A stretch of DNA of 10,428 bases from Clostridiales bacterium (GTDB taxonomy: Bacteria > Bacillota > Clostridia > Oscillospirales > Acutalibacteraceae): contig JAAZGX010000019.1 in NCBI GenBank assembly GCA_012511005.1, forward strand, positions 1-10,428, in the 5' to 3' direction. The notes under the pieces were generated by a model, which saw nothing but the letters and a program-made list of their open reading frames with translations, made no database searches and was not told where the DNA came from. Position 1 is the stretch's first letter, and each line of letters begins with the position of its first letter. Below are positions 1-5,934 of this stretch, piece by piece. The position numbers and the translations under genes were made by a program.

Positions 1-48
1 AAAAAAGAGGGTATAGCAGCTTATTCAATTTGTCTTTTAGAAAAATAG
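1..48 (+). CDS. Possible C-terminal tail of an upstream gene (partial)
   Basis: Frame 1 is open from the first base and ends at a TAG at 46-48, giving fifteen residues (KKEGIAAYSICLLEK). Their mixed hydrophobic and charged make-up would suit a protein C-terminus. The other two frames are less convincing: one stops after four codons and the other is a low-complexity read-through of the leader. The family cannot be named from fifteen residues. If this is real, the upstream gene ends about 57 bases before the DUF3343 gene, in the same direction. Confidence 0.3.
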   Translation, partial: KKEGIAAYSICLLEK

Positions 49-65
49 TTTCAAAAACATTTTTC
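40..65 (+). repeat. AT-rich inverted repeat upstream of the DUF3343 gene
   Basis: GAAAAAT (40-46) pairs with ATTTTTC (59-65), and inside it GTTT (48-51) pairs with AAAC (55-58). This gives an 11-bp stem with one bulged A at 47 and a three-base loop. It lies just after the putative stop codon at 46-48 and before the -10-like element. It might be a weak terminator-like hairpin or an operator, but it lacks the GC-rich stem of a standard intrinsic terminator. Confidence 0.3.
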
Positions 66-77
66 CGTATACTCGCA

Positions 78-86
78 TATTATAAT
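78..86 (+). promoter_or_regulatory. Possible -10 element for the DUF3343-desulfurase unit
   Basis: A perfect TATAAT occurs at 81-86, overlapping TATTAT at 78-83, about 20 bases before the preferred ATG at 106. No good -35 box is seen at 16-18 bases upstream, where the sequence is a run of A and T. In DNA this AT-rich a consensus -10 can arise by chance, so the promoter is only tentative. Confidence 0.3.
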
Positions 87-105
87 AAAAAAAGTGGTGC
101 TGTAT

Positions 106-339
106 ATGGAAAAAGTTGCCGTAAAAGTCGGCTCAATCAGTTATGCATTAAAAGGAAAAGACCTTCTTCTAAAAGGAGGATTTAGAGTATATATGACCCG
201 TGACCTAAACCCAAATAAGGGCGAGGGATGCGGGTATTCGCTTTGTATTGAGGGTAACCCCACAGAGGCATATAAGCTGCTGAAAAAGAACGGTATTAGG
301 ATATATGGCGTGTCAAAAAACGCAATTGATTTTTTATGA
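106..339 (+). CDS. DUF3343 (Se/S carrier-like) small protein
   Basis: This 77-residue protein matches the DUF3343 pattern (Pfam: putative Se/S carrier protein-like). It has an N-terminal strand and a helix resembling 'SISYALKGKDLLLKGG', then a conserved cysteine in a Cys-Gly-Tyr-Ser-Leu context (C42), and ends in a helix and strand (AYKLLKKNGIRIYGV). A second cysteine lies at C47. The family also occurs as the C-terminal domain of the selenium-metabolism protein YedF and is thought to bind or relay sulfur or selenium through its cysteine. I chose ATG 106 over the in-frame GTG codons at 94 and 97, because a GTGGTG stretch at 94-99 then sits at ribosome-binding distance. The stop overlaps the next start (ATGA at 336-339), so translation is probably coupled to the desulfurase-like gene, its likely partner. 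The biochemical role is inferred from family and context. Confidence 0.8.
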   Translation: MEKVAVKVGSISYALKGKDLLLKGGFRVYMTRDLNPNKGEGCGYSLCIEGNPTEAYKLLKKNGIRIYGVSKNAIDFL

Positions 340-1478
340 TTTATCTTGATAATGCCGCCACCTCTTACCCAAAGCCGGAGTCTGTTACGAATGCGGTTTT
401 AGAAGGAATTATTAAATATGGCGGAAATCCGGGCAGAAGCGGACACGATATGTCTATAAACGCCGCGCAAAAGGTTTTTGAAACGCGGGAAAAGATAAAC
501 GCATTCTTTGGCGGTTATGGAGCCGAAAATGTTGCTTTTACTTACAATTGCACATATGCGTTAAATATTGCGATAAAAGGCATAATAAATGAAGGTGACC
601 ATGTTCTCGTTACTTCAATAGAGCATAACGCGGTTTTACGGCCGCTTTATAAGCTCAAAAACAAGGGGAAAATCAGCTATGATATTATAAATTGTAAAGG
701 CAGTGACAATGAAATCCTAACAGGCTTTGAAAAGGCGATAACTCCTAAGACAAAAGCTATTATCTGCACACATTCCTCTAATGTATTCGGTAAAGTTATG
801 CCAATAAAGGAGCTTGGAGAATTAGCGAAAAGAAAGGGAATTATATTTATTGTAGATGCCGCGGGAAGTGCCGGCATACTTCATATAAATATGCGGGATA
901 TGAATATTAATTGCCTTTGTATGCCGGGTCATAAAAGCATTTATGGGATAACGGGTATCGGGATTTTGCTTTTTGACGGCAGTATAAAAAATACAATTAT
1001 AGAGGGCGGGACAGGCAGCCGTTCGTTTGAGCTTGCGCAGCCTTCGATATTTCCTGATATGCTTGAAAGCGGCACGCTTAATATGACGGGCATATGCTCT
1101 GTTTCGGCGGGAATTGACTTCATCTTAAAAGAGGGAATGACTAATATTTATGAGCATGAATACGGTCTTATAAAAGAGGCAATGAATGATTTATCCGGCA
1201 TAAAAAATGTTATTCTTTACTCAGAGTCGTTAGAAAAAAACAAGTACACGCCCGTGCTGCCTTTTAATGTAAAAACGCTTCACAGCGAGAGGGTGGCGGC
1301 AATACTTTGCAGTAAAGGAATTGCCGTTAGGGCGGGGTTTCACTGCGCATGTGCCGCACATATAACTTACAAAACCGAAAGTATTGGAGCGGTGCGGATT
1401 TCACCGTCTGTCTATACAGAAAAAAAAGATTTAAAAAGTGCAATAAATTGCATTTCACAAATTGCAAAATCCGTTTAA
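336..1478 (+). CDS. Cysteine desulfurase-like PLP enzyme (class V aminotransferase fold, EF2568 type)
   Basis: The 380-residue length is normal for NifS/SufS-like enzymes. The N-terminus (IYLDNAATSYPKPESV) and the GGTGS (224-228) and ESGTLN (244-249) motifs are typical of the EF2568 subfamily (TIGR01977), which is often found near selenium-related genes. Visible functional residues are H97 (SIEHN, ring-stacking histidine), D174, the PLP lysine K200 in PGHKSIYG, and C337 in RAGFHC at the catalytic cysteine position. Such enzymes take sulfur from cysteine, or selenium from selenocysteine, as an enzyme-bound persulfide and release alanine. Two details differ from the family: the Gln expected in 'DAAQ' is glycine (G177), and C337 is followed by a second cysteine, C339. 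The gene overlaps the DUF3343 gene by four bases, suggesting that the small protein accepts or directs the product. It could act in selenium or general sulfur transfer; sequence alone does not decide. Confidence 0.88.
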   Translation: MIYLDNAATSYPKPESVTNAVLEGIIKYGGNPGRSGHDMSINAAQKVFETREKINAFFGGYGAENVAFTYNCTYALNIAIKGIINEGDHVLVTSIEHNAVLRPLYKLKNKGKISYDIINCKGSDNEILTGFEKAITPKTKAIICTHSSNVFGKVMPIKELGELAKRKGIIFIVDAAGSAGILHINMRDMNINCLCMPGHKSIYGITGIGILLFDGSIKNTIIEGGTGSRSFELAQPSIFPDMLESGTLNMTGICSVSAGIDFILKEGMTNIYEHEYGLIKEAMNDLSGIKNVILYSESLEKNKYTPVLPFNVKTLHSERVAAILCSKGIAVRAGFHCACAAHITYKTESIGAVRISPSVYTEKKDLKSAINCISQIAKSV

Positions 1479-1490
1479 TTGTGTTATACT
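1462..1490 (+). promoter_or_regulatory. Sigma-A type promoter for cdaA
   Basis: TTGCAA (1462-1467) and TATACT (1485-1490) are separated by exactly 17 bases. TG at 1482-1483 forms an extended -10 (TGTTATACT). The -35 matches four of six consensus bases and the -10 five of six. The -35 box lies inside the last codons of the desulfurase gene, and the -10 lies just after its stop. Transcription would start near 1497, leaving a leader of roughly 88 bases before cdaA. This is the best-formed promoter in the window and marks a likely operon start. Confidence 0.65.
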
Positions 1491-1503
1491 TTAGTGAAAT
1501 GTT

Positions 1504-1521
1504 TATTATTTGTAAATAATA
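1504..1521 (+). promoter_or_regulatory. Perfect dyad in the cdaA leader
   Basis: TATTATTT and AAATAATA form 8-base perfect arms around a GT centre, starting about 7 bases after the predicted transcription start. Its position and symmetry would suit a repressor operator. It is entirely A and T outside the centre, so as RNA it would be a weak hairpin and chance origin is possible. Downstream, GGTG (1532-1535) can pair with CACC (1542-1545) in a second small hairpin. No known riboswitch class, including the ydaO c-di-AMP type, is recognisable in this short leader. Confidence 0.35.
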
Positions 1522-1584
1522 CGGATATGATGGTGTTTTTGCACCTGAAAAATCAAGAATATCATAAAAAAGCGGTGGGACAGA

Positions 1585-2487
1585 ATGGAAGTAATTAAAA
1601 GTCTATTTGAGCAAATAATTAAAGCTGTTATGAGTTTTAATTTTCTTTCTGATGTTTTTGATGTATTTCTTGTTGCATTTTTAATTTACAATGCGATAAA
1701 ATTACTAAGAGGGACGCGCGCTTTTCTTATTTTGAAAGCGATTTTCATTGTCGGCGTAGTGTATGCCGTTGTTTCGCTTTTAAATATGGAGGCGAGCGAA
1801 TACATATTTAAAATACTTTTTGACAACTCAATTATTATATTCCTTATTCTTTTTAGCCCTGAGCTTCGTCAAATGCTTGAAAGCGTCGGCAGACGCTCTA
1901 TAAAAAGTATTGCGCTTTTTTCATTCAAATCAGATGCTGACAGAACGGTAATGACACTAAAAACCATAAATGATGTATGTAAAGCAAGTGCCTCAATGAG
2001 CAGAAAGCAGAGCGGGGCTTTAATTGTTTTTGAAAAAGCAACGCCTTTGCAGGATATTATTTCAACGGGTACAAAAATTAATGCCGAGTCATCCACAGAG
2101 CTTATTAACAGCATATTTTTTAAAAACTCCGCCCTGCACGACGGAGCGTTAATTATAAGAGAGGCAAGGCTATGCGCCGCCGGATGTATTTTGCCGCTTA
2201 CGGAAAATGATGCGTTTGACAGTGAGCTTGGAACGCGCCATAGGGCAGCGCTCGGTATGAGCGAGGTAAGCGACGCGGCAGTCGTCGTTGTTTCAGAGGA
2301 AAACGGAATGATTTCCTTAGCTTGCGGCGGTGAGCTGCGAAGGGGAATTTCAACGGGGGATTTGAGAGAGTTTCTTACAGATTACTTAATCCAAACTGAT
2401 GAGGAGTCGGCTGACGAATCGGTAGTAGGGAGAATAAAAAATTTAATGAATACTTCAAAGAAGGAAAATAAGGAGGACAGAAAATGA
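1585..2487 (+). CDS. cdaA: Diadenylate cyclase CdaA (membrane c-di-AMP synthase)
   Basis: The 300-residue protein converts two ATP into cyclic di-AMP at the inner face of the membrane. Three hydrophobic segments (about 23-40, 46-66 and 73-91) are followed by a DAC (DisA_N) domain at about 95-270. The catalytic signatures are intact: DGA at 186-188 within LHDGALII, and the ATP-binding GTRHR at 216-220. CILPLTEN and VVVVSEENG are also typical. The acidic and lysine-rich C-terminal tail (about 271-300) looks disordered. ATG 1585 is preceded by a GGTGGGA-like ribosome-binding stretch, and the first membrane segment begins at the expected distance. The gene has its own promoter and overlaps cdaR by ATGA, the usual cdaA-cdaR pairing. 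c-di-AMP controls potassium and osmolyte uptake and cell-wall balance in Firmicutes. Confidence 0.96.
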   Translation: MEVIKSLFEQIIKAVMSFNFLSDVFDVFLVAFLIYNAIKLLRGTRAFLILKAIFIVGVVYAVVSLLNMEASEYIFKILFDNSIIIFLILFSPELRQMLESVGRRSIKSIALFSFKSDADRTVMTLKTINDVCKASASMSRKQSGALIVFEKATPLQDIISTGTKINAESSTELINSIFFKNSALHDGALIIREARLCAAGCILPLTENDAFDSELGTRHRAALGMSEVSDAAVVVVSEENGMISLACGGELRRGISTGDLREFLTDYLIQTDEESADESVVGRIKNLMNTSKKENKEDRK

Positions 2488-3758
2488 AATTAAGCAGATT
2501 TTCTCTTAATAATTTATTCAACAATGATAAATTTGTCCTTTTCTTTTCAATAGTAGTATCAATAACCATTTGGGTTCTTGTTGCGATTAATGTAAGCCCT
2601 GAAACTGAAAGAGTCGTACAAAATGTAAAGGTTGTCGTTGAAACAAAAAACAGTGTTCCGAGCCAGCTTGGGCTAAAAGTTTTCGGGGAAACGGACTTTT
2701 ATGTCGATGTTACGGTTGTGGGTAAAAAATACCTTGTTTCTCAAAATGCGCTTTCAGCAGACGATATATCTGTTTCTGCCGTAACAGAGTATGTAAATAC
2801 AGCAGGCACACACAGATTAGACCTAAAAGCTACGGCGAAAAACAGCGGCGAATATGAGATTGTGGGAATGTCAAAGCAATCGGTTGAAGTTTATTTTGAT
2901 GTAGAGAAAACGCAGGAATTTTCAATAACGCCCGAAATTATTGCAGACGGTGATTTTTCACTTACCGAAAAAGAATTTAAGCTTGGCGAACCGCTTTTAT
3001 CAGTAAGCACAATAACAATAAAAGGACCGGCTGCGGAGATTTCAAGAATAGCGTCTGTCGTAGCAAGAGCAACAGTAGGCAGCACGCTGCTTAGCAGCAC
3101 GACGCTTGATTCCGAATTTTTAATTTTGGATGAAAATCACAAACAAAGCTTTAAGTATTTATCGGCAGACTTGGCGGGCGATATAAGTATGAGAGTACCG
3201 GTATATGGAGAGAAAAGATTGCCGGTTGACATAACATTTAAGAATGCCACGAGCTATTATCTTTCTTTACCGTTAAAATATAGCGTAAGCCCCGCGTTTG
3301 ATAATTTTGATGTTTCTATTGAAGAGTATGAAACGACGAAATCCGCAATTGTCGGCTCTGTTGATTTTAAGGATATTTCCGTAAACAACAACACATTCTC
3401 TTTCCCTGCGGACAATTTAACAGAAATAGCATACAGCGGTAAAGCTAAATCTTTCGATGTGAAAATAGATATGGCGGATATGGAGCAGCGAACTTTTATG
3501 GTGCCGTCAAAAAATATTAAAATTACGAATAATGTAAACAAGGCTCCTGTAACTTTAGTATCGGGATTAAATTCCTCAGTAACTATTGTAGGACCGGCGG
3601 AAACTATCGAGCTTTTAAAAGCCAGTGACATTTTTGCGGATGTTGACTTAAAATCAAAGGAAATCGAGCAAGGTGTTACGGCATTTGAGGCAAGGGTATA
3701 CACAAGCAACACAACATGCTGGGCATATGGAAAATATACATGTGACATTAAATATTAA
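2484..3758 (+). CDS. cdaR: CdaR, YbbR-domain regulator of CdaA
   Basis: The 424-residue protein has a single N-terminal membrane anchor (about 16-36) after a short cytoplasmic start. A long extracytoplasmic part follows, made of diverged YbbR-like repeats. The recurring 'V-T-hydrophobic-x-G-(P/K)' strand and following helix are visible at about 75-100 (VTVVGKKYLVSQNAL), 177-198 (ITIKGPAAEISRI) and 366-388 (VTIVGPAETIELLKA), with a weaker copy near 285-300; the spacing suggests four repeats. In Firmicutes CdaR binds CdaA at the membrane and modulates c-di-AMP synthesis. A strong ribosome-binding site (AAGGAGG, 2470-2476) precedes the ATG, which overlaps the cdaA stop. glmM, normally the next gene, is not present; a lipoprotein gene follows after 33 bases. 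Confidence 0.9.
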   Translation: MKLSRFSLNNLFNNDKFVLFFSIVVSITIWVLVAINVSPETERVVQNVKVVVETKNSVPSQLGLKVFGETDFYVDVTVVGKKYLVSQNALSADDISVSAVTEYVNTAGTHRLDLKATAKNSGEYEIVGMSKQSVEVYFDVEKTQEFSITPEIIADGDFSLTEKEFKLGEPLLSVSTITIKGPAAEISRIASVVARATVGSTLLSSTTLDSEFLILDENHKQSFKYLSADLAGDISMRVPVYGEKRLPVDITFKNATSYYLSLPLKYSVSPAFDNFDVSIEEYETTKSAIVGSVDFKDISVNNNTFSFPADNLTEIAYSGKAKSFDVKIDMADMEQRTFMVPSKNIKITNNVNKAPVTLVSGLNSSVTIVGPAETIELLKASDIFADVDLKSKEIEQGVTAFEARVYTSNTTCWAYGKYTCDIKY

Positions 3759-3791
3759 GGTTTATAAAAAGAATTTAGAAAGGGTGGTCAA

Positions 3792-5150
3792 TTGAAAAAG
3801 AAGAGCTTATTACTTTTTGTACTATTGTTTGTTTTAGGTATTTCTCTATCGGGCTGCTCTTTAGTGTCGGGTTTTCCTATGAGCAAAACCATAAGACCGC
3901 CAAGACTTGAGGGGGAGAGACAGGCGTTACAGCTTGCTTTTGAAAAAAATGTAGGTGAAAAAGTAACACTCAAATCACCTTCAAAAGGCTCCTTTTTATC
4001 TCCTTTTGTTTTATATGACATAAACGGAGACAGCATTGAGGAAGCATTCGTGTTTTATTCTGACAGCTCTGCGGATACATCGGTTCGAGTTAATATTCTT
4101 CAGAAAATAGAAGATAACTGGGTAAGCGTTGCGGACCTTAAAGGCTCCGGAAATGCCGTTTATGAAATTGAGTTTATTGATGCAAATATAGACGGTAAAT
4201 CCGAAGTGATTATTTCATGGTCGCTTTTTGACAATAAAACAACGCGTATCGTCAGCGTTATTGATTTTACAGTTTCAAATGACGGTAGATTTGTTTTTAC
4301 GGCAAAGGCAAATGAATACTTTACATATAAAGAGTTAATCGACTTCGATTTAGATGGGTTTTATGAGCTTTGCATACTTTATATTGACGATACCGAGCAA
4401 ATTCCTAAGACATATTTAAGAGTGTTTAATTTTATGAAAACCAATACAGTAAAACTCGCCTCAGAGTTAATTCTTGACAGCAATATAGCCGCTGTTTCAA
4501 AAACACATAAAGATATTGTTTCATTAAATAATAAGGATAGTACAAGGCTGTTTCTTGATGTAATGAAAAGCGAGGTTGGGCTTTTTACAGAGGTTTTAGT
4601 GTGGTCAAAGACTGAAAATAAGTTGACACGACAGCTTAAAAACCCCTTGGCTGACACATTCCGAAAAGCGATGATACACACTCGTGATATTGATAATGAC
4701 GGATATTATGAAATTCCCGTTATAACAGAGCTAATAGGCGTGAGGCAAAAGCAGTTAATATCGGGCAGCGAGGAAACTAATGACGCTTTATATATTGAAA
4801 TGCTAAAATGGCTTTCTGTTGAAAATGGCAAGTTAAAGCAGGATGTGCTAACAATTTATAACCCGTCTGATTTATACTTTTTCAAGGTTAATTGGAGAGT
4901 AAACTCTATTACTGCAAGATATGATGAGAAATCGGGTGATGTTGTTTTTTGTGAATGGAGCGAAAAGGCGAATAAATACGGTGATGATTTATTTGCATTG
5001 AAATTTAGCGGGAATGTATCAAAAGTTTTATCGGGATATACACTTGTGGCAAGCGGGGAAAAAGGTAACTATTGGTGCGTTATTTATCCCGCGGCTAAAA
5101 GGTACTCTATAACCGTTGATTATATTTCAAAGAATTTACTGCTTATATAA
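3792..5150 (+). CDS. Lipoprotein with four Ca-loop-like (VCBS/FG-GAP-like) motifs
   Basis: The 452-residue protein is probably lipid-anchored outside the cell. It has a basic N-terminus (MKKK), a hydrophobic core (L6-L19) and an LSGC lipobox with the acylated cysteine at C22. The start is TTG: no ATG exists between the upstream in-frame stop and the lipobox, and AAAGGGTGG lies just upstream. Four motifs of the form D-x-[DN]-x-D-[GS]-x-x-E occur at 76-84, 130-138, 184-192 and 299-307 (for example DFDLDGFYE). They resemble the calcium-binding loops of VCBS/FG-GAP beta-propeller blades. No enzymatic motif is seen. The gene sits 33 bases after cdaR and 52 before a response regulator, so it may feed an external signal to the kinase or act in the envelope. 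That role is inference, and the exact family is not recognised. Confidence 0.8.
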   Translation: MKKKSLLLFVLLFVLGISLSGCSLVSGFPMSKTIRPPRLEGERQALQLAFEKNVGEKVTLKSPSKGSFLSPFVLYDINGDSIEEAFVFYSDSSADTSVRVNILQKIEDNWVSVADLKGSGNAVYEIEFIDANIDGKSEVIISWSLFDNKTTRIVSVIDFTVSNDGRFVFTAKANEYFTYKELIDFDLDGFYELCILYIDDTEQIPKTYLRVFNFMKTNTVKLASELILDSNIAAVSKTHKDIVSLNNKDSTRLFLDVMKSEVGLFTEVLVWSKTENKLTRQLKNPLADTFRKAMIHTRDIDNDGYYEIPVITELIGVRQKQLISGSEETNDALYIEMLKWLSVENGKLKQDVLTIYNPSDLYFFKVNWRVNSITARYDEKSGDVVFCEWSEKANKYGDDLFALKFSGNVSKVLSGYTLVASGEKGNYWCVIYPAAKRYSITVDYISKNLLLI

Positions 5151-5202
5151 AAATGTTAGCTGCAAAAAATAGTTTTTAACGCAAGGAGAGGAAGGGTCGC
5201 TT

Positions 5203-5904
5203 ATGAAAAATGTCCTTGTAGCGGAAGACGAGGCTTCTATAAGAGAGGTTATCGCAATAACGCTAAAAAGAGGCGGTTACAATGTAACGGAGGCTGAAAA
5301 CGGTGAAGAGGCTCTAAGAATATATAACAGCAACAGCAACGCTTTTGATGTGGTGTTGCTTGATATAATGATGCCTGTTATGGACGGGCTGCAAGTATGT
5401 AAAAAGCTACGAGAGCAAAGCCGGAACATAGGTATTATTATGCTTACAGCCAAGACGCAGGAAATGGATAAGGTGTCAGGGCTTTTAATGGGTGCTGATG
5501 ATTATATAACAAAGCCTTTTTCGCCCTCAGAGCTTATGGCAAGAGTTGATGCTGTTTACAGGCGCGTAACTATGAACGGGGAACCCGATACTTCAATAAA
5601 CAACGACACTATAACACTAAAACCTTTCGAGTTAAATTTACGCAATAGAACGCTATTGAAAGACGGTCAGCAAATAGAGCTTACTCAAGTTGAGTTTCAG
5701 ATTATTGAATACTTTTTCACGAATTCCGGAAAACCCCTTCTAAGGAATAAAATCCTTGAAAATGTTTGGGGAGCGTCGTATTACGGAGATGAAAAGGTCG
5801 TAGATGTAAACATAAGAAGACTGAGAATGAAGATAGAGGACAGTCCCTCAGAGCCAAGATACTTAGTAACAATATGGGGATATGGCTACAAGTGGGTTGA
5901 GTAA
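5203..5904 (+). CDS. OmpR/PhoB-family response regulator
   Basis: This 233-residue DNA-binding regulator has a receiver domain (about 1-120) with the acidic pocket E8-D9, phospho-acceptor D54 (LLDIMMP), T82 and K104 (KPF). A linker follows, then a C-terminal winged helix (about 135-232) with LTQVEFQIIEYF, the VVDVNIRRLRMKIE recognition-helix region and the terminal WGYGYKW hairpin. All receiver residues needed for phosphorylation are present. ATG 5203 is preceded by AAGGAGAGG at good spacing. The histidine kinase starts 30 bases later and is the obvious partner. It resembles PhoP, ResD and WalR, but the sequence does not allow a specific symbol. Targets are unknown; the location behind cdaA-cdaR and the lipoprotein suggests envelope or turgor genes. 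Confidence 0.95.
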   Translation: MKNVLVAEDEASIREVIAITLKRGGYNVTEAENGEEALRIYNSNSNAFDVVLLDIMMPVMDGLQVCKKLREQSRNIGIIMLTAKTQEMDKVSGLLMGADDYITKPFSPSELMARVDAVYRRVTMNGEPDTSINNDTITLKPFELNLRNRTLLKDGQQIELTQVEFQIIEYFFTNSGKPLLRNKILENVWGASYYGDEKVVDVNIRRLRMKIEDSPSEPRYLVTIWGYGYKWVE

Positions 5905-5934
5905 TAACGCTCGACGGTAAACGGAGTGATTACA

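Noticed and set aside
174..195. AGGAGG (174-179) followed by an in-frame ATG at 193, suggesting an internal start in the DUF3343 gene
   Set aside because: The spacing of 13 bases is long, the bases encode an ordinary Lys-Gly-Gly stretch, and starting there would remove the first strand and helix of the domain.
3079..3098. Alternating GCAGC, GCTGC and GCAGC units that could form two competing hairpins
   Set aside because: They lie in the middle of cdaR, encode Gly-Ser-Thr-Leu-Leu-Ser-Ser, and have only 5-base arms with no T-run; chance is likely.
3257..3748. Minus-strand open frame of 163 codons
   Set aside because: It lies fully inside cdaR on the opposite strand, has no ribosome-binding site or recognisable domain, and the sense frame is a clear family match.
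5116..5151. TTGATT and TATATA/TATAAA as a promoter for the response regulator
   Set aside because: The spacings available (about 13-15 or 21-24 bases) do not fit a sigma-A promoter, and AT-rich coding sequence gives such boxes by chance.
5155..5180. AAAAA-TAG-TTTTT and flanking GTTA/TAAC as a terminator between the lipoprotein and the response regulator
   Set aside because: There is no GC-rich stem, and the outer and inner pairs compete for the same T; it would not form a stable intrinsic terminator.
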